41,578 nucleotides of DNA from CAYPZL01 sp964415045 (GTDB taxonomy: Bacteria > Planctomycetota > Phycisphaerae > Sedimentisphaerales > Anaerobacaceae): NCBI GenBank assembly GCA_964415045.1, contig CAYPZL010000026.1, forward strand, positions 1 through 41,578, written 5' to 3'. The notes beneath the pieces are model-generated. The model ran no database searches, was not told the DNA's origin, and was given only the letters and a program-made list of their open reading frames with translations. The first letter of the stretch is position 1. Each line of letters starts with the position of its first letter. This document shows positions 15,443 through 24,130 of the stretch, in pieces. A program made the position numbers and the translations under genes.

Positions 15443-17488
15443 CTACGCGGGCAATCCTTTCGAGCGCGCATGCGTGGTTCTGCGTCTCTGCATGAGATAT
15501 GGAACGGCATAAAGGGCCAGGCCCGGAATGTACATGTAGTAGCGCAGGGCGTAGTCAAGATGGAGGCTCCGCGTGGCGATGGCGGGATAGAACAGCAGCA
15601 GTGACGCCGCCAGAAACAGGGGCACTTCGTACCACTGGTTTCGCGTGATGAGCCATCCCTGGGTCGCGTTGGCGAAAGCAAAGGCGCCCATCGTGGCCAT
15701 GGCGAAGACCAACAGACCCTGCGGGATGCTGGTGACGCCGTGCAGCAGCAATTCCGCGTTGAAGATGAACATGAAGGGGATCAAAGCGGTGCGCAGATCG
15801 TAGAGAAATCCGTGCAGCCCGGTGCGGATGGGATCGGATTTGGCGATGGCGGCCGCGGTGTAGGCGGCCAGGCCCACCGGCGGAGTGTCGTCGGCGAGAA
15901 TCCCGAAGTAGAAGCAGAACAAATGGGCGGCGATCGCGGGAATGAACAGCGTCTCGCCCGTCAGAGACCGTCCCTGGATAATGACGGGGACGGTGATGGA
16001 CGCCATGACGATATAGGTCGCGGTGGTGGGCAGCCCCATCCCCAGCACGAGGCTGGTCCCGGCGGTGATCAACAGCAACAGCAGGATGTTGCCCGCCGCG
16101 AAGGTCTCGACAATGTGGGCGACCATGCTTCCGATTCCCATGGCGACAATGCCGACCACGATGCCGGCCGCGGCCGTTGCCAGCGCCACCGTCAGCATAT
16201 TCCGGGAGCCTGCAATCATGCCCTCCGCGATCGTGCGGACGCAGCTCACGGCCGCTTGAGCGACCGAGCCGCCCCTTCGGACCGCCCGGCCGACCTCCAT
16301 TATCAGCGCCAGCGCGACCAGCACCACGATAGCATTGAAGGCCGCCAGTTTAGGGGTGTGGCGCAGCACGACGAGTTCCAGAACGAGGGCGATCAGCGGA
16401 ATCAGGTAGTAGAATCCGCCTTTCAGCACGGTCCTGAGTCTCGGTATATCGGCTCGCGGCAACCCTTTCATACCGAGCTTGGAGGCTTCGAGGTGAGCGA
16501 TGTAGAACAGGGCAAAATAAGAGACAAAGGCGGGAATCGCCGCCGCCTTGATGACATCCAGATAGGGTCGGCCGAGGTACTCGGCGATGATGAAAGCCGC
16601 CGCTCCCATGATCGGTGGCATGAGTTGGCCGTTCGTGCTGGCGGCCACCTCGGTCGCCGCCGCGATGCGCCCCGGATAGCCCACCTTTTTCATCAGCGGA
16701 ATGGTGAAAGTACCCGTGGTGACCACGTTGGCGATGCTCGAGCCGGACACCAGGCCGGTCAGGCCGCTGGAGACGATGGCGGCCTTGGCCGCCCCGCCTT
16801 TGAAGCGGCCCAGCAGGGACAGCGCCAGATCGTTGAAGAAGTGCCCTGCCCCGAGCCTCTCAAGCAACGCGCCGAAGAGAACGAACAGAAAAACCGTGTT
16901 GGCCGAGACGTCCAGGGGAATGCCGTAAATGCCGTTTGTCGACAGTGCGATCTGGCTGAGATATTTGGTGGCGGAGACGCCCTTGAACGCGAGGACCAGC
17001 GGCATGTACGGGCCCATGAACGCATAGAGGGTAAAGGCGACGGCAATGGCGGACAGGGCCGGGCCGATGGCGCGTCGGGAGCCTTCGAGGACGAATGCGA
17101 TCAGCAAGACGCCGGCGATGATGTCGCGCCGGATGGGCAGGCCGGGCCGCGTCGAGATCCCTCTCCAGTCCAGGACGATGTAAAGGGCCGAGAGAACGCC
17201 CACCACGGCCAGAACGTACGCCGTGACGGGGATTCGGCCGGCAGCGGCTGGTTTCCCGCGCCGCCCCGGAATGGTCAGAAACACAAGCAACAGGGCAAAG
17301 CCCAGGTGAACGGCGCGGACGGTGATGCTGTCGAGCAGCAGAAAACGCGGCAGCGCGAGCTGGAACAACGCCCACGCCAGTGCCACGCCCGAGACAACGG
17401 CGCGGTCGATGCGCCCGCCCGTTCTGACAAAGCCGCTCTCTCGGGCCAGCAACTCTTGCTCTGTCTCTTTTTTCCAGAACAACGCCAT
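15443..17488 (-). CDS. TRAP transporter fused permease (4TM/12TM)
   Basis: The 681-residue polytopic protein joins the small (DctQ-like) and large (DctM-like) TRAP permease subunits in one chain. The first four helices lie in residues about 30-135, and the large domain follows. GLVSGSSIANVVTTGTFTIP and MGLPTTATYIVMA are typical of the fused family that works with TAXI receptors. The protein imports an organic acid or similar solute by secondary transport driven by an ion gradient. The ATG at 17488 is preferred; a GTG at 17515 would add nine residues. The receptor gene ends 39 bp upstream. Confidence 0.88.
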   Translation of the reverse strand: MALFWKKETEQELLARESGFVRTGGRIDRAVVSGVALAWALFQLALPRFLLLDSITVRAVHLGFALLLVFLTIPGRRGKPAAAGRIPVTAYVLAVVGVLSALYIVLDWRGISTRPGLPIRRDIIAGVLLIAFVLEGSRRAIGPALSAIAVAFTLYAFMGPYMPLVLAFKGVSATKYLSQIALSTNGIYGIPLDVSANTVFLFVLFGALLERLGAGHFFNDLALSLLGRFKGGAAKAAIVSSGLTGLVSGSSIANVVTTGTFTIPLMKKVGYPGRIAAATEVAASTNGQLMPPIMGAAAFIIAEYLGRPYLDVIKAAAIPAFVSYFALFYIAHLEASKLGMKGLPRADIPRLRTVLKGGFYYLIPLIALVLELVVLRHTPKLAAFNAIVVLVALALIMEVGRAVRRGGSVAQAAVSCVRTIAEGMIAGSRNMLTVALATAAAGIVVGIVAMGIGSMVAHIVETFAAGNILLLLLITAGTSLVLGMGLPTTATYIVMASITVPVIIQGRSLTGETLFIPAIAAHLFCFYFGILADDTPPVGLAAYTAAAIAKSDPIRTGLHGFLYDLRTALIPFMFIFNAELLLHGVTSIPQGLLVFAMATMGAFAFANATQGWLITRNQWYEVPLFLAASLLLFYPAIATRSLHLDYALRYYMYIPGLALYAVPYLMQRRRTTHARSKGLPA

Positions 17489-17527
17489 AGAATCAGGCCG
17501 CAGCCCCCGTGTCACTGTAGCGCAGAA

Positions 17528-18529
17528 TCAGGGCTCCATCAACTCCCGGCGGATGTCTTCGGCCAGGCCCGCTTCCCGGTAGTATGTCCGGGCGCCGGGG
17601 TGCAGCGGCGCTGAGAGCCCCTTGAGCATGTCGCGCCGCGTCAGATTCCTGTAGGCCGGATGCAATTGCTTGAAATCATCGAAGTTCTCGAAGACCTCGC
17701 GCGTAATGGCGTAGACAACATTCTCCGGAGTCTCCGTTGACGTAACGAATGTCGTTTTCACCCCGACACTGCGGACATCTTCGCTGTTCAGCGCCTGGGG
17801 ATAATGCTCGTGCGGTATCACCGACGCGGCATAATACGGATACTCCTGCAGCAGGTGTTCGGCCACCGCCCCTTCGATGGGAATCAGACGGACGGGAATT
17901 CGTCCGAAGGTAGCCTCCTCTATGCTGCTGCTGGGATGGCCGACCGTGTAGAAGAAGGCGTCGATGCGACCGTCTTGCAGCAGGCCCGGTGCCTCCAGGG
18001 CCCGGACGTACTCGGCGTCCAGGTCGTCCTCGGACAGGCCCGCCGCGTGCAGAACATCCCTGGAATTCTGCAAGTGTCCCGAGCCGATATTGCCCAGATT
18101 CACCCGCTTGCCCCTGACATCGCCCACCGCGCGGATACCGCTTGGCTCCGAGGCCACCAGCGTGATGGATTCGGGGTGAACGGAGAAGACGGACCGCAAG
18201 TTCCTCTGCGGCCCCCGGTCGGACCACTCGGCCAGCCCATGATACGCCTGATATTGCCGGTCCGACTGAACGGTGCCGAAATCCAGGTCGCCCCGCAGCA
18301 CGCCGTTGACGTTGTAGACCGAACCGCTGGTCGATTCGACGGTGGCCTTGATGCGGTACTGCTCGAAACTCCTGTTGATCATCTGGCTAATGGCGCCGCC
18401 GGTCGGATAGTAAATACCGGTCACAGAGCCGGTTCCGATGGTGACGAATTGCGCGTCCTTGCGCTTGCAGCCGCTCGGCAAAACCAGCGCAGCAACGATC
18501 AGCCAGATTGTTCGATTCAAGGTCTTCAT
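17528..18529 (-). CDS. TAXI-family TRAP solute receptor, predicted lipoprotein
   Basis: The 333-residue extracytoplasmic receptor has the family signature TIGTGSVTGIYYPTGGAIS at residues about 31-49, then TVESTSGSVYNVNGVLRG and DLDFGTVQSDRQYQAYHG. The signal sequence ends in LPSGC with Cys21 as a probable lipid-modified residue, so the receptor would be membrane-anchored, unlike the usual free periplasmic TAXI protein. The fused permease follows directly. The substrate is unknown; glutamate or other organic acids are known for the family. Confidence 0.88.
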   Translation of the reverse strand: MKTLNRTIWLIVAALVLPSGCKRKDAQFVTIGTGSVTGIYYPTGGAISQMINRSFEQYRIKATVESTSGSVYNVNGVLRGDLDFGTVQSDRQYQAYHGLAEWSDRGPQRNLRSVFSVHPESITLVASEPSGIRAVGDVRGKRVNLGNIGSGHLQNSRDVLHAAGLSEDDLDAEYVRALEAPGLLQDGRIDAFFYTVGHPSSSIEEATFGRIPVRLIPIEGAVAEHLLQEYPYYAASVIPHEHYPQALNSEDVRSVGVKTTFVTSTETPENVVYAITREVFENFDDFKQLHPAYRNLTRRDMLKGLSAPLHPGARTYYREAGLAEDIRRELMEP

Positions 18530-18637
18530 CGATCACGCCCTGGAACGTACGTCGCGCTTCTCGTTCGTGCTCTCGAGAGTCGCGTCGTCATCGCCTCACG
18601 TGCGCGGAACTCGCGTTATACTCGTTGCGTACGCAGA

Positions 18638-19861
18638 TCAGGGCAGAGCCGACTTGATTTCCGCGAGGCTCACGCCGAGCGTCGCCTGTGCGATGGCATC
18701 GAGTTCGGCCTCTTGGCCCGTGAAATGGAACGTGCGGTGCGTGTGCAGAATGCTCTGGCCCGGCGCCAGAGCGGCGGCCGGCGACGACGTTTCCAATTCG
18801 CAGAACGGTCCCATCGGCTTGGCACCCGGCTCGGGGGGGCCGTCGTTGTAGGAATTGACAACATCCCCGGCAAAGGGCTCTTCCTGCAGCTCCCACATCG
18901 AGTTTACATAGTCTCTCGCGCCCGCCGGCTTGTTGTACTGGACGAGCGTCAGCACGTTGTTGGTGGCGTCGTAGCTGCCGAGCATGTCTCTGGCGCGGCG
19001 AGGGGAGAGCCCGATCTTGCTGCGGTACTGGCCGTCTCCACTAAAGAACATCACGCCGTCCTTTACCACGAGGCGATCCGCCGGCACCTTGCCGAAATAG
19101 GCGTCGTTGACGATAGGGCCGAGCCGCTCTTCGGGCCCCTCGACGAACGGAATGACGATCGTGGTCGTGGGAGACGGATTGAACATTCCCAAAATCCAAA
19201 TCGACAGCAACCCGGTCTCTTTGACCCACGGTTGCTCGCCGACATTGGCCATCTTGTTGTTCGACTCGTAGGCCACCATACTGACCCCTGAAGCCGGCGC
19301 GATGCCCAGCATTTTGGCCGCCTGCCTGGGTTCGATGACGCGGACTTCCCGGTCGATACGGACGTCGAACACGTGGCCGGAGTAGTTCTTCAAGCGCGTG
19401 GTCTTACGCAGAGCGACCGACTTGCTCGATTTCAGTTCCACCTCCCACGGCTCGGTATCGATCGATGCCGGCGTATACCAGTGATCCAGATCAAAGGGAA
19501 CGCCCTTCTCGAAGAAGATCGAGAACTGTCCGCCTTCGGGACCCATCCAGAAACGATCTTCGCCGCCAAAGGCATTCATGTGCTCGAGGATCTTGCCCGA
19601 GGCGATGAGTTCGCGATTGATCCAGCCGAAACTGAGGCCGGCCAGACCGTTGGCGGTGCTCGTCATCACTCGTCCCTGCATCTCGGGCAGCACAACGACC
19701 TGCCCTCGACCGGAGTCGTCCTTCAGGACCACCACCTCGGTATGTTTCTGCAGAAACGCCAGGTCGTCACCGAAGCTCTGCTTGGCACTCTCGGAGCCGC
19801 CCGTGGCACATCCCGACACGGCGGCCAAAGTCAGCAACAGTCCCATTTGTCGTACGTTCAT
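18638..19861 (-). CDS. DUF6786-like lipoprotein
   Basis: The product has 407 residues with a lipoprotein signal (MGLLLTLAAVSGCATGG, Cys near residue 18), so it is exported and lipid-anchored. The body is beta-rich with GRVMTSTANGLAGLSFGWIN, GGEDRFWMGPEGGQFSIFF and DLDHWYTPASIDTEPW. This resembles a family recalled as DUF6786, found in planctomycetes and Bacteroidota and possibly related to the galactose-mutarotase fold; the function is unknown. The ATG at 19861 has GGGAG eight bases upstream. An upstream in-frame start at 19888 is less likely. Its own promoter lies about 75 bp upstream. Confidence 0.75.
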   Translation of the reverse strand: MNVRQMGLLLTLAAVSGCATGGSESAKQSFGDDLAFLQKHTEVVVLKDDSGRGQVVVLPEMQGRVMTSTANGLAGLSFGWINRELIASGKILEHMNAFGGEDRFWMGPEGGQFSIFFEKGVPFDLDHWYTPASIDTEPWEVELKSSKSVALRKTTRLKNYSGHVFDVRIDREVRVIEPRQAAKMLGIAPASGVSMVAYESNNKMANVGEQPWVKETGLLSIWILGMFNPSPTTTIVIPFVEGPEERLGPIVNDAYFGKVPADRLVVKDGVMFFSGDGQYRSKIGLSPRRARDMLGSYDATNNVLTLVQYNKPAGARDYVNSMWELQEEPFAGDVVNSYNDGPPEPGAKPMGPFCELETSSPAAALAPGQSILHTHRTFHFTGQEAELDAIAQATLGVSLAEIKSALP

Positions 19862-19937
19862 CCTGCGTTCTCCCATCTCGGAACTCATTCATGCTCTGCC
19901 ACCGCGCCAGACTGCGAAGGCCGCGGCACGCTGCAAA

Positions 19938-19966
19938 AGAATACCCTATTGGCGTCCTCCTATCAA
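19938..19966 (-). promoter_or_regulatory. Promoter of the DUF6786-like lipoprotein gene
   Basis: On the reverse strand TTGATA (19966-19961), a 17-bp spacer and TATTCT (19943-19938) precede the gene. Transcription near 19931 would give a leader of about 70 nt. The promoter diverges from the homoserine dehydrogenase gene. Confidence 0.65.
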
Positions 19967-20071
19967 GGGGCATGCGGCCCCGGCTGTCGTCCGGAGAAGA
20001 GGCCGGCGCTCGCACGGCCCCCGGCGGATCGGCTCATGCAAACGCGTCACTGCACGTTTTGCGATTTTTGC

Positions 20072-20100
20072 TTGACCGGGCGGGCCCATTATCTGAAAAT
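20072..20100 (+). promoter_or_regulatory. Candidate hom promoter
   Basis: TTGACC (20072-20077), a 17-bp spacer and GAAAAT (20095-20100) form a usable but imperfect promoter. Its -10 half overlaps an inverted repeat at 20084-20107, which may be an operator. Confidence 0.4.
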
Positions 20101-20107
20101 AATGGGC
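20084..20107. promoter_or_regulatory. 9-bp perfect dyad overlapping the candidate hom promoter
   Basis: GCCCATTAT (20084-20092) and ATAATGGGC (20099-20107) are exact inverted repeats separated by six bases. The size and spacing suit a dimeric regulator's operator covering the -10 region. It could instead form a short RNA hairpin if transcribed from farther upstream. Confidence 0.5.
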
Positions 20108-20230
20108 TATTCTTACGGTCTCGTACGAGCGATCACGCCGTTATCCCGGCCTGGCCTTCATGGCGTTCGCCCGATACCGTTGATTGTCGGGGGAATCCGC
20201 CTCTATGGTGGTGTGCCGGGATTTGTGTAA

Positions 20231-21577
20231 ATGCGGAAGTGCAGGTGTTTCGTGGAAGAGAAACAGATACGAGTGGGATTGGTCGGATTTGGCACGGTCG
20301 GCAGCGGCGTGGCCAAGCTGATCCTGGAAGAGGGAGACGCCATCGCTGCGAAGATGGGCGTGCGCCTGGAGCTTGCCTGCGTCGTCGATCCGGATATGGA
20401 GCGGCCTCGGCCGGTGCAACTACCTCCGGGCGTCCTGACCAACGACCTCGAAACGCTCCTGGCCGATCCCACGATCAGCGTCGGTGCCGAGCTGGTGGGC
20501 GGGACCACGGTGGCCAAGGACGTTCAAATCCGAATGCTCAAGGCGGGCAAAGACGTGGTCACGGCCAACAAAGCCCTGCTGGCCGAGCACGGCGCCGAAC
20601 TCTATCGCGAGGCGCGGGCGAACGACCGCTGCATTGCGTTCGAGGCCAGTTGCGCCGGAGGAATCCCCATCATCGGGGCCATTCGCACCGGCCTGGCGGC
20701 CAACGACATCATCGCCATGTACGGGATCGTCAACGGCACCTGCAACTACATCCTCTCGACCATGAGCTCCAAAGGCGAGGACTTTGCCGAAGCGCTGGCC
20801 CAGGCACAGCAACGGGGCTACGCCGAAGCCGATCCGACCCTGGATATCACCGGCGGCGACAGCGCCCACAAATTAGCCATTCTGGCTTCCGTCGCCCTGG
20901 GGTATGAGATATCCCTGGAAGACGTTTTTGTCGAGGGGATCGAGCGGATCGCCAAGGAGGACATTCAGTACGGCCGGGAAATGGGCTATTGCCTGAAATT
21001 GCTGGCGATCGGGCAGAAACATGCGGAAGACAAAGTGTCGTTACGCGTCCATCCGTCGTTCATCGCCGCCGACTGCTCGTTGGCGCGGGTCGACGGTTCG
21101 TTCAATGCCGTCAGTATCGTCGGCAGCGCCGTGGGCGAAACGTTGTATTACGGCCGGGGGGCCGGCATGATGCCGACCGCCAGCGCCGTCGTGGCCGACA
21201 TCATCGATGTGGCGCTGGGCAACTCGCGGGAGACGTTCAGGCATCTGCAACTGAAACCGCGAAGCGAGGTGGACAAGCACATCGAGAGCATCGACGATCT
21301 GGTGAGCCGGTTCTACATTCGAGTCATGGCGAAAGATGAGCCGGGCGTAGTCGCCCGCTACGGGCAGGTTCTGGGAGACCACCAGATCAGCATTTCCGGG
21401 GCCCTCCAGCACGAGGGAACGGGGCCGGACAACTCGGTGCCGGTCGTGATAACGACCCACCCGACGCAGGAGAAGAACATGGCCGCGGCCCTGGCCGAGC
21501 TGGTTGAGCTGGACGTCATCAGCGGCACCCCCGTGTGTATCCGTATCGTAGATATCCCGGAAGACAAGGACGCTTGA
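20231..21577 (+). CDS. hom: Homoserine dehydrogenase
   Basis: The 448-residue cytoplasmic enzyme reduces aspartate semialdehyde to homoserine with NAD(P)H. A Rossmann motif (GLVGFGTVGSGVAKLI) lies near residues 16-31. The catalytic lysine is in DVVTANKALLAEHG, and ADPTLDITGGDSAHKLAILA carries the family's conserved Asp and Lys. A C-terminal ACT domain begins near residue 360 (RVMAKDEPGVVARYG), suggesting feedback control by threonine. The ATG at 20231 is given; a GTG at 20252 beginning the conserved part is an alternative. It is followed by the mutase-like gene and aspartate kinase, forming a threonine-pathway cluster. Confidence 0.93.
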   Translation: MRKCRCFVEEKQIRVGLVGFGTVGSGVAKLILEEGDAIAAKMGVRLELACVVDPDMERPRPVQLPPGVLTNDLETLLADPTISVGAELVGGTTVAKDVQIRMLKAGKDVVTANKALLAEHGAELYREARANDRCIAFEASCAGGIPIIGAIRTGLAANDIIAMYGIVNGTCNYILSTMSSKGEDFAEALAQAQQRGYAEADPTLDITGGDSAHKLAILASVALGYEISLEDVFVEGIERIAKEDIQYGREMGYCLKLLAIGQKHAEDKVSLRVHPSFIAADCSLARVDGSFNAVSIVGSAVGETLYYGRGAGMMPTASAVVADIIDVALGNSRETFRHLQLKPRSEVDKHIESIDDLVSRFYIRVMAKDEPGVVARYGQVLGDHQISISGALQHEGTGPDNSVPVVITTHPTQEKNMAAALAELVELDVISGTPVCIRIVDIPEDKDA

Positions 21578-21621
21578 GCGAAACCGGCCCCGCCGGGCAT
21601 CAATTTGTATATGAGTGTACG

Positions 21622-22809
21622 ATGGCGAAATACGTGATTATCGTCCCCGACGGGGCGGCGGATGAACCGCTCCATGAATTCGACGGGAAGACTCCGCTGG
21701 AAGCGGCCGAGACGCCCAACATGGATCGAATCAGCATTGAAGGGCGACAGGGCCTCGTGCGCACGGTCCCGGAGGGAATGGAAGCCGGCAGTGACGTGGC
21801 CCAGATGAGCCTCCTGGGCTACGATCCGCGCCGCTATTACACGGGGCGCGCCCCCATTGAAGCGGCCGCTCGCGGCATCAAGCTCGGTCTCGACGACTGG
21901 GTCTTTCGCTGCAATCTCGTCACCATTGCCCACGGGAAGATGGCCGATCACAGCGCCGGGCATATCTCCACGGAAGAGGGCGGCAATCTTATCAACGCGC
22001 TTCAGGAGCAAATCTGCGACGACCGCATCGCTCTCCACACGGGTGTGAGCTACCGGCACCTCCTGGTCTTCAAGGAGTTCGAGTTTGACGTGCGGACGTA
22101 CCCGCCCCACGACTTCATCGGCAGATCCGTGGAGAAGATACTGCCGCGCGGCAAAGGAGCCGATATCCTGATCGATCTGATGAACCAGTCGCAACAGCTC
22201 TTCGCCGACCATGACATCAACAAGGTCAGGCAGGACCTCGGCGAGAACCACGTCAGCTCGGTCTGGCTCTGGGGCCAGGGCAAGCAGGCCCGACTGGAGA
22301 GTTTCCGCAAGCGTTTCAATGTAAAGGGGGTGGCGATCACGGCTGTGGACCTGGTCCGAGGGCTGGCCAAGCTCACCGGCTTCGACCTGATCGAAGTGGC
22401 GGGCGCCACAGGCTTTGTCGACACGAACTACGCCGGCAAAGGCGCCGCGGCCGTGAAAGCGCTGGAGCAGTACGATCTGGTCTTCGTGCACGTTGAAGCC
22501 CCCGACGAGGCCTCGCACGCAGGCGATCCGGAAATGAAGAAGAAGGCCATCGAGGAAGTGGACCGGCACGTCGTCGGCCCGCTGCGGAAAGCCCTGGAAG
22601 ATTATGACACCTGGCGTATCCTGGTGCTGCCGGACCATCCCACGCCGGTGCGTCACGGGGCCCATTCGGACCAACCCGTCCCCTTTGCGATGGCGGGGAC
22701 CGGCGTAACGGGTATTCTAACCCTTGGATTCAGCGAAGCCCATGCGGCCCGGTCGGGATTCCGCATTGAGAATGGTTACGAGCTAATGGAGTATTTTCTG
22801 CGAAGTTGA
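21622..22809 (+). CDS. Phosphoglycerate-mutase-like protein, probable homoserine kinase
   Basis: The 395-residue protein belongs to the cofactor-independent phosphoglycerate mutase family of archaeal type (alkaline-phosphatase superfamily). VIIVPDGAADEP at the N-terminus holds a metal-binding Asp. GSDVAQMSLLGYDPRRYYTG holds the region with the serine nucleophile. HVEAPDEASHAGDPEMKKKA and LPDHPTPVRHGAHS hold the other metal ligands. A subgroup (TIGR02535) was proposed to be a non-orthologous homoserine kinase because its genes cluster with threonine genes. Here it lies exactly between hom (44 bp) and aspartate kinase (64 bp), and no ThrB-type gene is in the window. Phosphoglycerate mutase activity remains possible. 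Confidence 0.85.
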   Translation: MAKYVIIVPDGAADEPLHEFDGKTPLEAAETPNMDRISIEGRQGLVRTVPEGMEAGSDVAQMSLLGYDPRRYYTGRAPIEAAARGIKLGLDDWVFRCNLVTIAHGKMADHSAGHISTEEGGNLINALQEQICDDRIALHTGVSYRHLLVFKEFEFDVRTYPPHDFIGRSVEKILPRGKGADILIDLMNQSQQLFADHDINKVRQDLGENHVSSVWLWGQGKQARLESFRKRFNVKGVAITAVDLVRGLAKLTGFDLIEVAGATGFVDTNYAGKGAAAVKALEQYDLVFVHVEAPDEASHAGDPEMKKKAIEEVDRHVVGPLRKALEDYDTWRILVLPDHPTPVRHGAHSDQPVPFAMAGTGVTGILTLGFSEAHAARSGFRIENGYELMEYFLRS

Positions 22810-22814
22810 AACCG

Positions 22815-22843
22815 TTGACGCGTTCAGGCGCCACGGTTACACT
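22815..22843 (+). promoter_or_regulatory. Internal promoter of the aspartate kinase gene
   Basis: TTGACG (22815-22820), a 17-bp spacer and TACACT (22838-22843) make a near-consensus promoter in the 64-bp gap before lysC. It would give a leader of about 24 nt, with GGTGGA before the ATG, and would let the kinase be expressed apart from hom. Confidence 0.65.
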
Positions 22844-22873
22844 TTGGCAATTTCGATTGACGGTGGATTACGA

Positions 22874-24112
22874 ATGGCAATTATAGTTCAGAAATTTGGG
22901 GGCACATCGGTAGCGGACGCCGCCAAGATTCGCCGGGCGGCCGAACGTGCGATCGAGAGGGTGCAGGCCGGCTACCAGGTCGTGGTGGTCGCCTCGGCCC
23001 GGGGCAAGCAGACCGACCAACTGGTCGCCGACGCCCTGGAACTCAATCCGAATCCTCCCGAACGGGAGATGGACCAGTTGCTCAGCACGGGCGAGCAGCA
23101 AACGGTCTCGCTGTTTGCCATGGCCCTGGAGGCCATGGGCCAGGACGCCATCAGCTTCACGGGCGGCCAGATCCGAATGATCACGGACAGCTCCTACACC
23201 AAAGCACAGATTCAGAGCATTGACGCCCGGCGCATCCACGACCAGCTTGAAGCCGGAAGAGTCGTGACGGTGGCCGGTTTTCAGGGCGTTGACGAGCACG
23301 GCAACATCACCACGCTGGGGCGCGGCGGCTCGGACACCAGCGCCGTGGCGCTGGCGGCCGCTCTCAAGGCCGAAGAATGTGAAATCTTCACCGACGTCGA
23401 TGGAATCTTCACTACCGATCCGAGGCTCTTCCCGCGCGCCGTGATGCTCGACGAGATCAGCTTCGACGAAATGCTGGAGATGGCCAGCCTCGGCGCCGGC
23501 GTGATGCATATCCGCGCCGTCGCCTGCGGCAAGAGATACAACGTAAATATTCGTGTTAGAAACAGCGGGAACAACAATCCCGGGACCATCATAACTCACG
23601 AGGTACCCCAGATGGAAGGTGTCGTAGTATCCGGTGCAACGATTCAAAAAGACATGGCCAAGCTCAGCCTCATCGGTGTGGGCAACGTTCCGGGCAATGC
23701 GGCGACGATCTTCGCACGGCTGGCGCGAGCCAAGGTCGTGGTGCATGATATTATTCAAACGGAGGTCAGCCCGGAACGCGCCAACCTGTCGTTTATGGTG
23801 GCAGTGCCTGACCTGCCCATGGCCAAACAGGTGATCCAGGAGCTGACGGAGGAACTTGGCTGCAAGAATGTTTTCGTGCGTGAGGACATCGCCCTGGTAT
23901 CGGTGATCGGCGTCGGCATGCGAACGCAATACGGTGTGGCCGAACGTATGTTCGAGTCGCTCGCCAATGCCAAGATAAACATCGATTCGATCACCACCAG
24001 CGAGATTCGCATAAGTTGCGCGGTGGACGAAGAAGACGCCGAGAAGGCGCTTGAGGCCGTCTGTACGACTTTCGAGCTGGACCGGCCCGCGCGGGAGCGA
24101 GCCGCGACCTGA
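22874..24112 (+). CDS. lysC: Aspartate kinase with two ACT domains
   Basis: The 412-residue cytoplasmic enzyme phosphorylates aspartate, the first step towards lysine, threonine and methionine. IIVQKFGGTSVADAAKIRRA at the N-terminus holds the nucleotide-binding lysine. LGRGGSDTSAVALAAAL and IFTDVDGIFTTDPR are the other active-site segments. Two ACT domains follow from about residue 265 (LIGVGNVPGNAATIFARLA; SVIGVGMRTQYGVAERMF), giving feedback inhibition by an end product. The ATG at 22874 has GGTGGA upstream. The gene is downstream of hom and the putative homoserine kinase but has its own promoter. Confidence 0.95.
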   Translation: MAIIVQKFGGTSVADAAKIRRAAERAIERVQAGYQVVVVASARGKQTDQLVADALELNPNPPEREMDQLLSTGEQQTVSLFAMALEAMGQDAISFTGGQIRMITDSSYTKAQIQSIDARRIHDQLEAGRVVTVAGFQGVDEHGNITTLGRGGSDTSAVALAAALKAEECEIFTDVDGIFTTDPRLFPRAVMLDEISFDEMLEMASLGAGVMHIRAVACGKRYNVNIRVRNSGNNNPGTIITHEVPQMEGVVVSGATIQKDMAKLSLIGVGNVPGNAATIFARLARAKVVVHDIIQTEVSPERANLSFMVAVPDLPMAKQVIQELTEELGCKNVFVREDIALVSVIGVGMRTQYGVAERMFESLANAKINIDSITTSEIRISCAVDEEDAEKALEAVCTTFELDRPARERAAT

Positions 24113-24130
24113 TTCAAATACGACTGCCCT

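Larger units (their letters stand above)
19862..20230. other. Divergent intergenic region between the lipoprotein gene and hom
   Basis: The 369-bp region holds the reverse promoter at 19938-19966 and a forward promoter candidate at 20072-20100 overlapping a 9-bp dyad. A forward leader of about 125 nt precedes hom. A short frame (ATG at 20160, seven codons, no Thr or Ile codon enrichment) is not a convincing attenuator peptide. No other gene was seen. Confidence 0.5.

Noticed and set aside
15740..17614. Open frame of 624 codons on the forward strand
   Set aside because: It is antisense to the TRAP permease and reads as low-complexity charged sequence with many His, Gln and Gly.
20108..20230. 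Riboswitch or threonine attenuator before hom
   Set aside because: No leader peptide with regulatory codons, no terminator hairpin with a T tract, and no known riboswitch core was seen.
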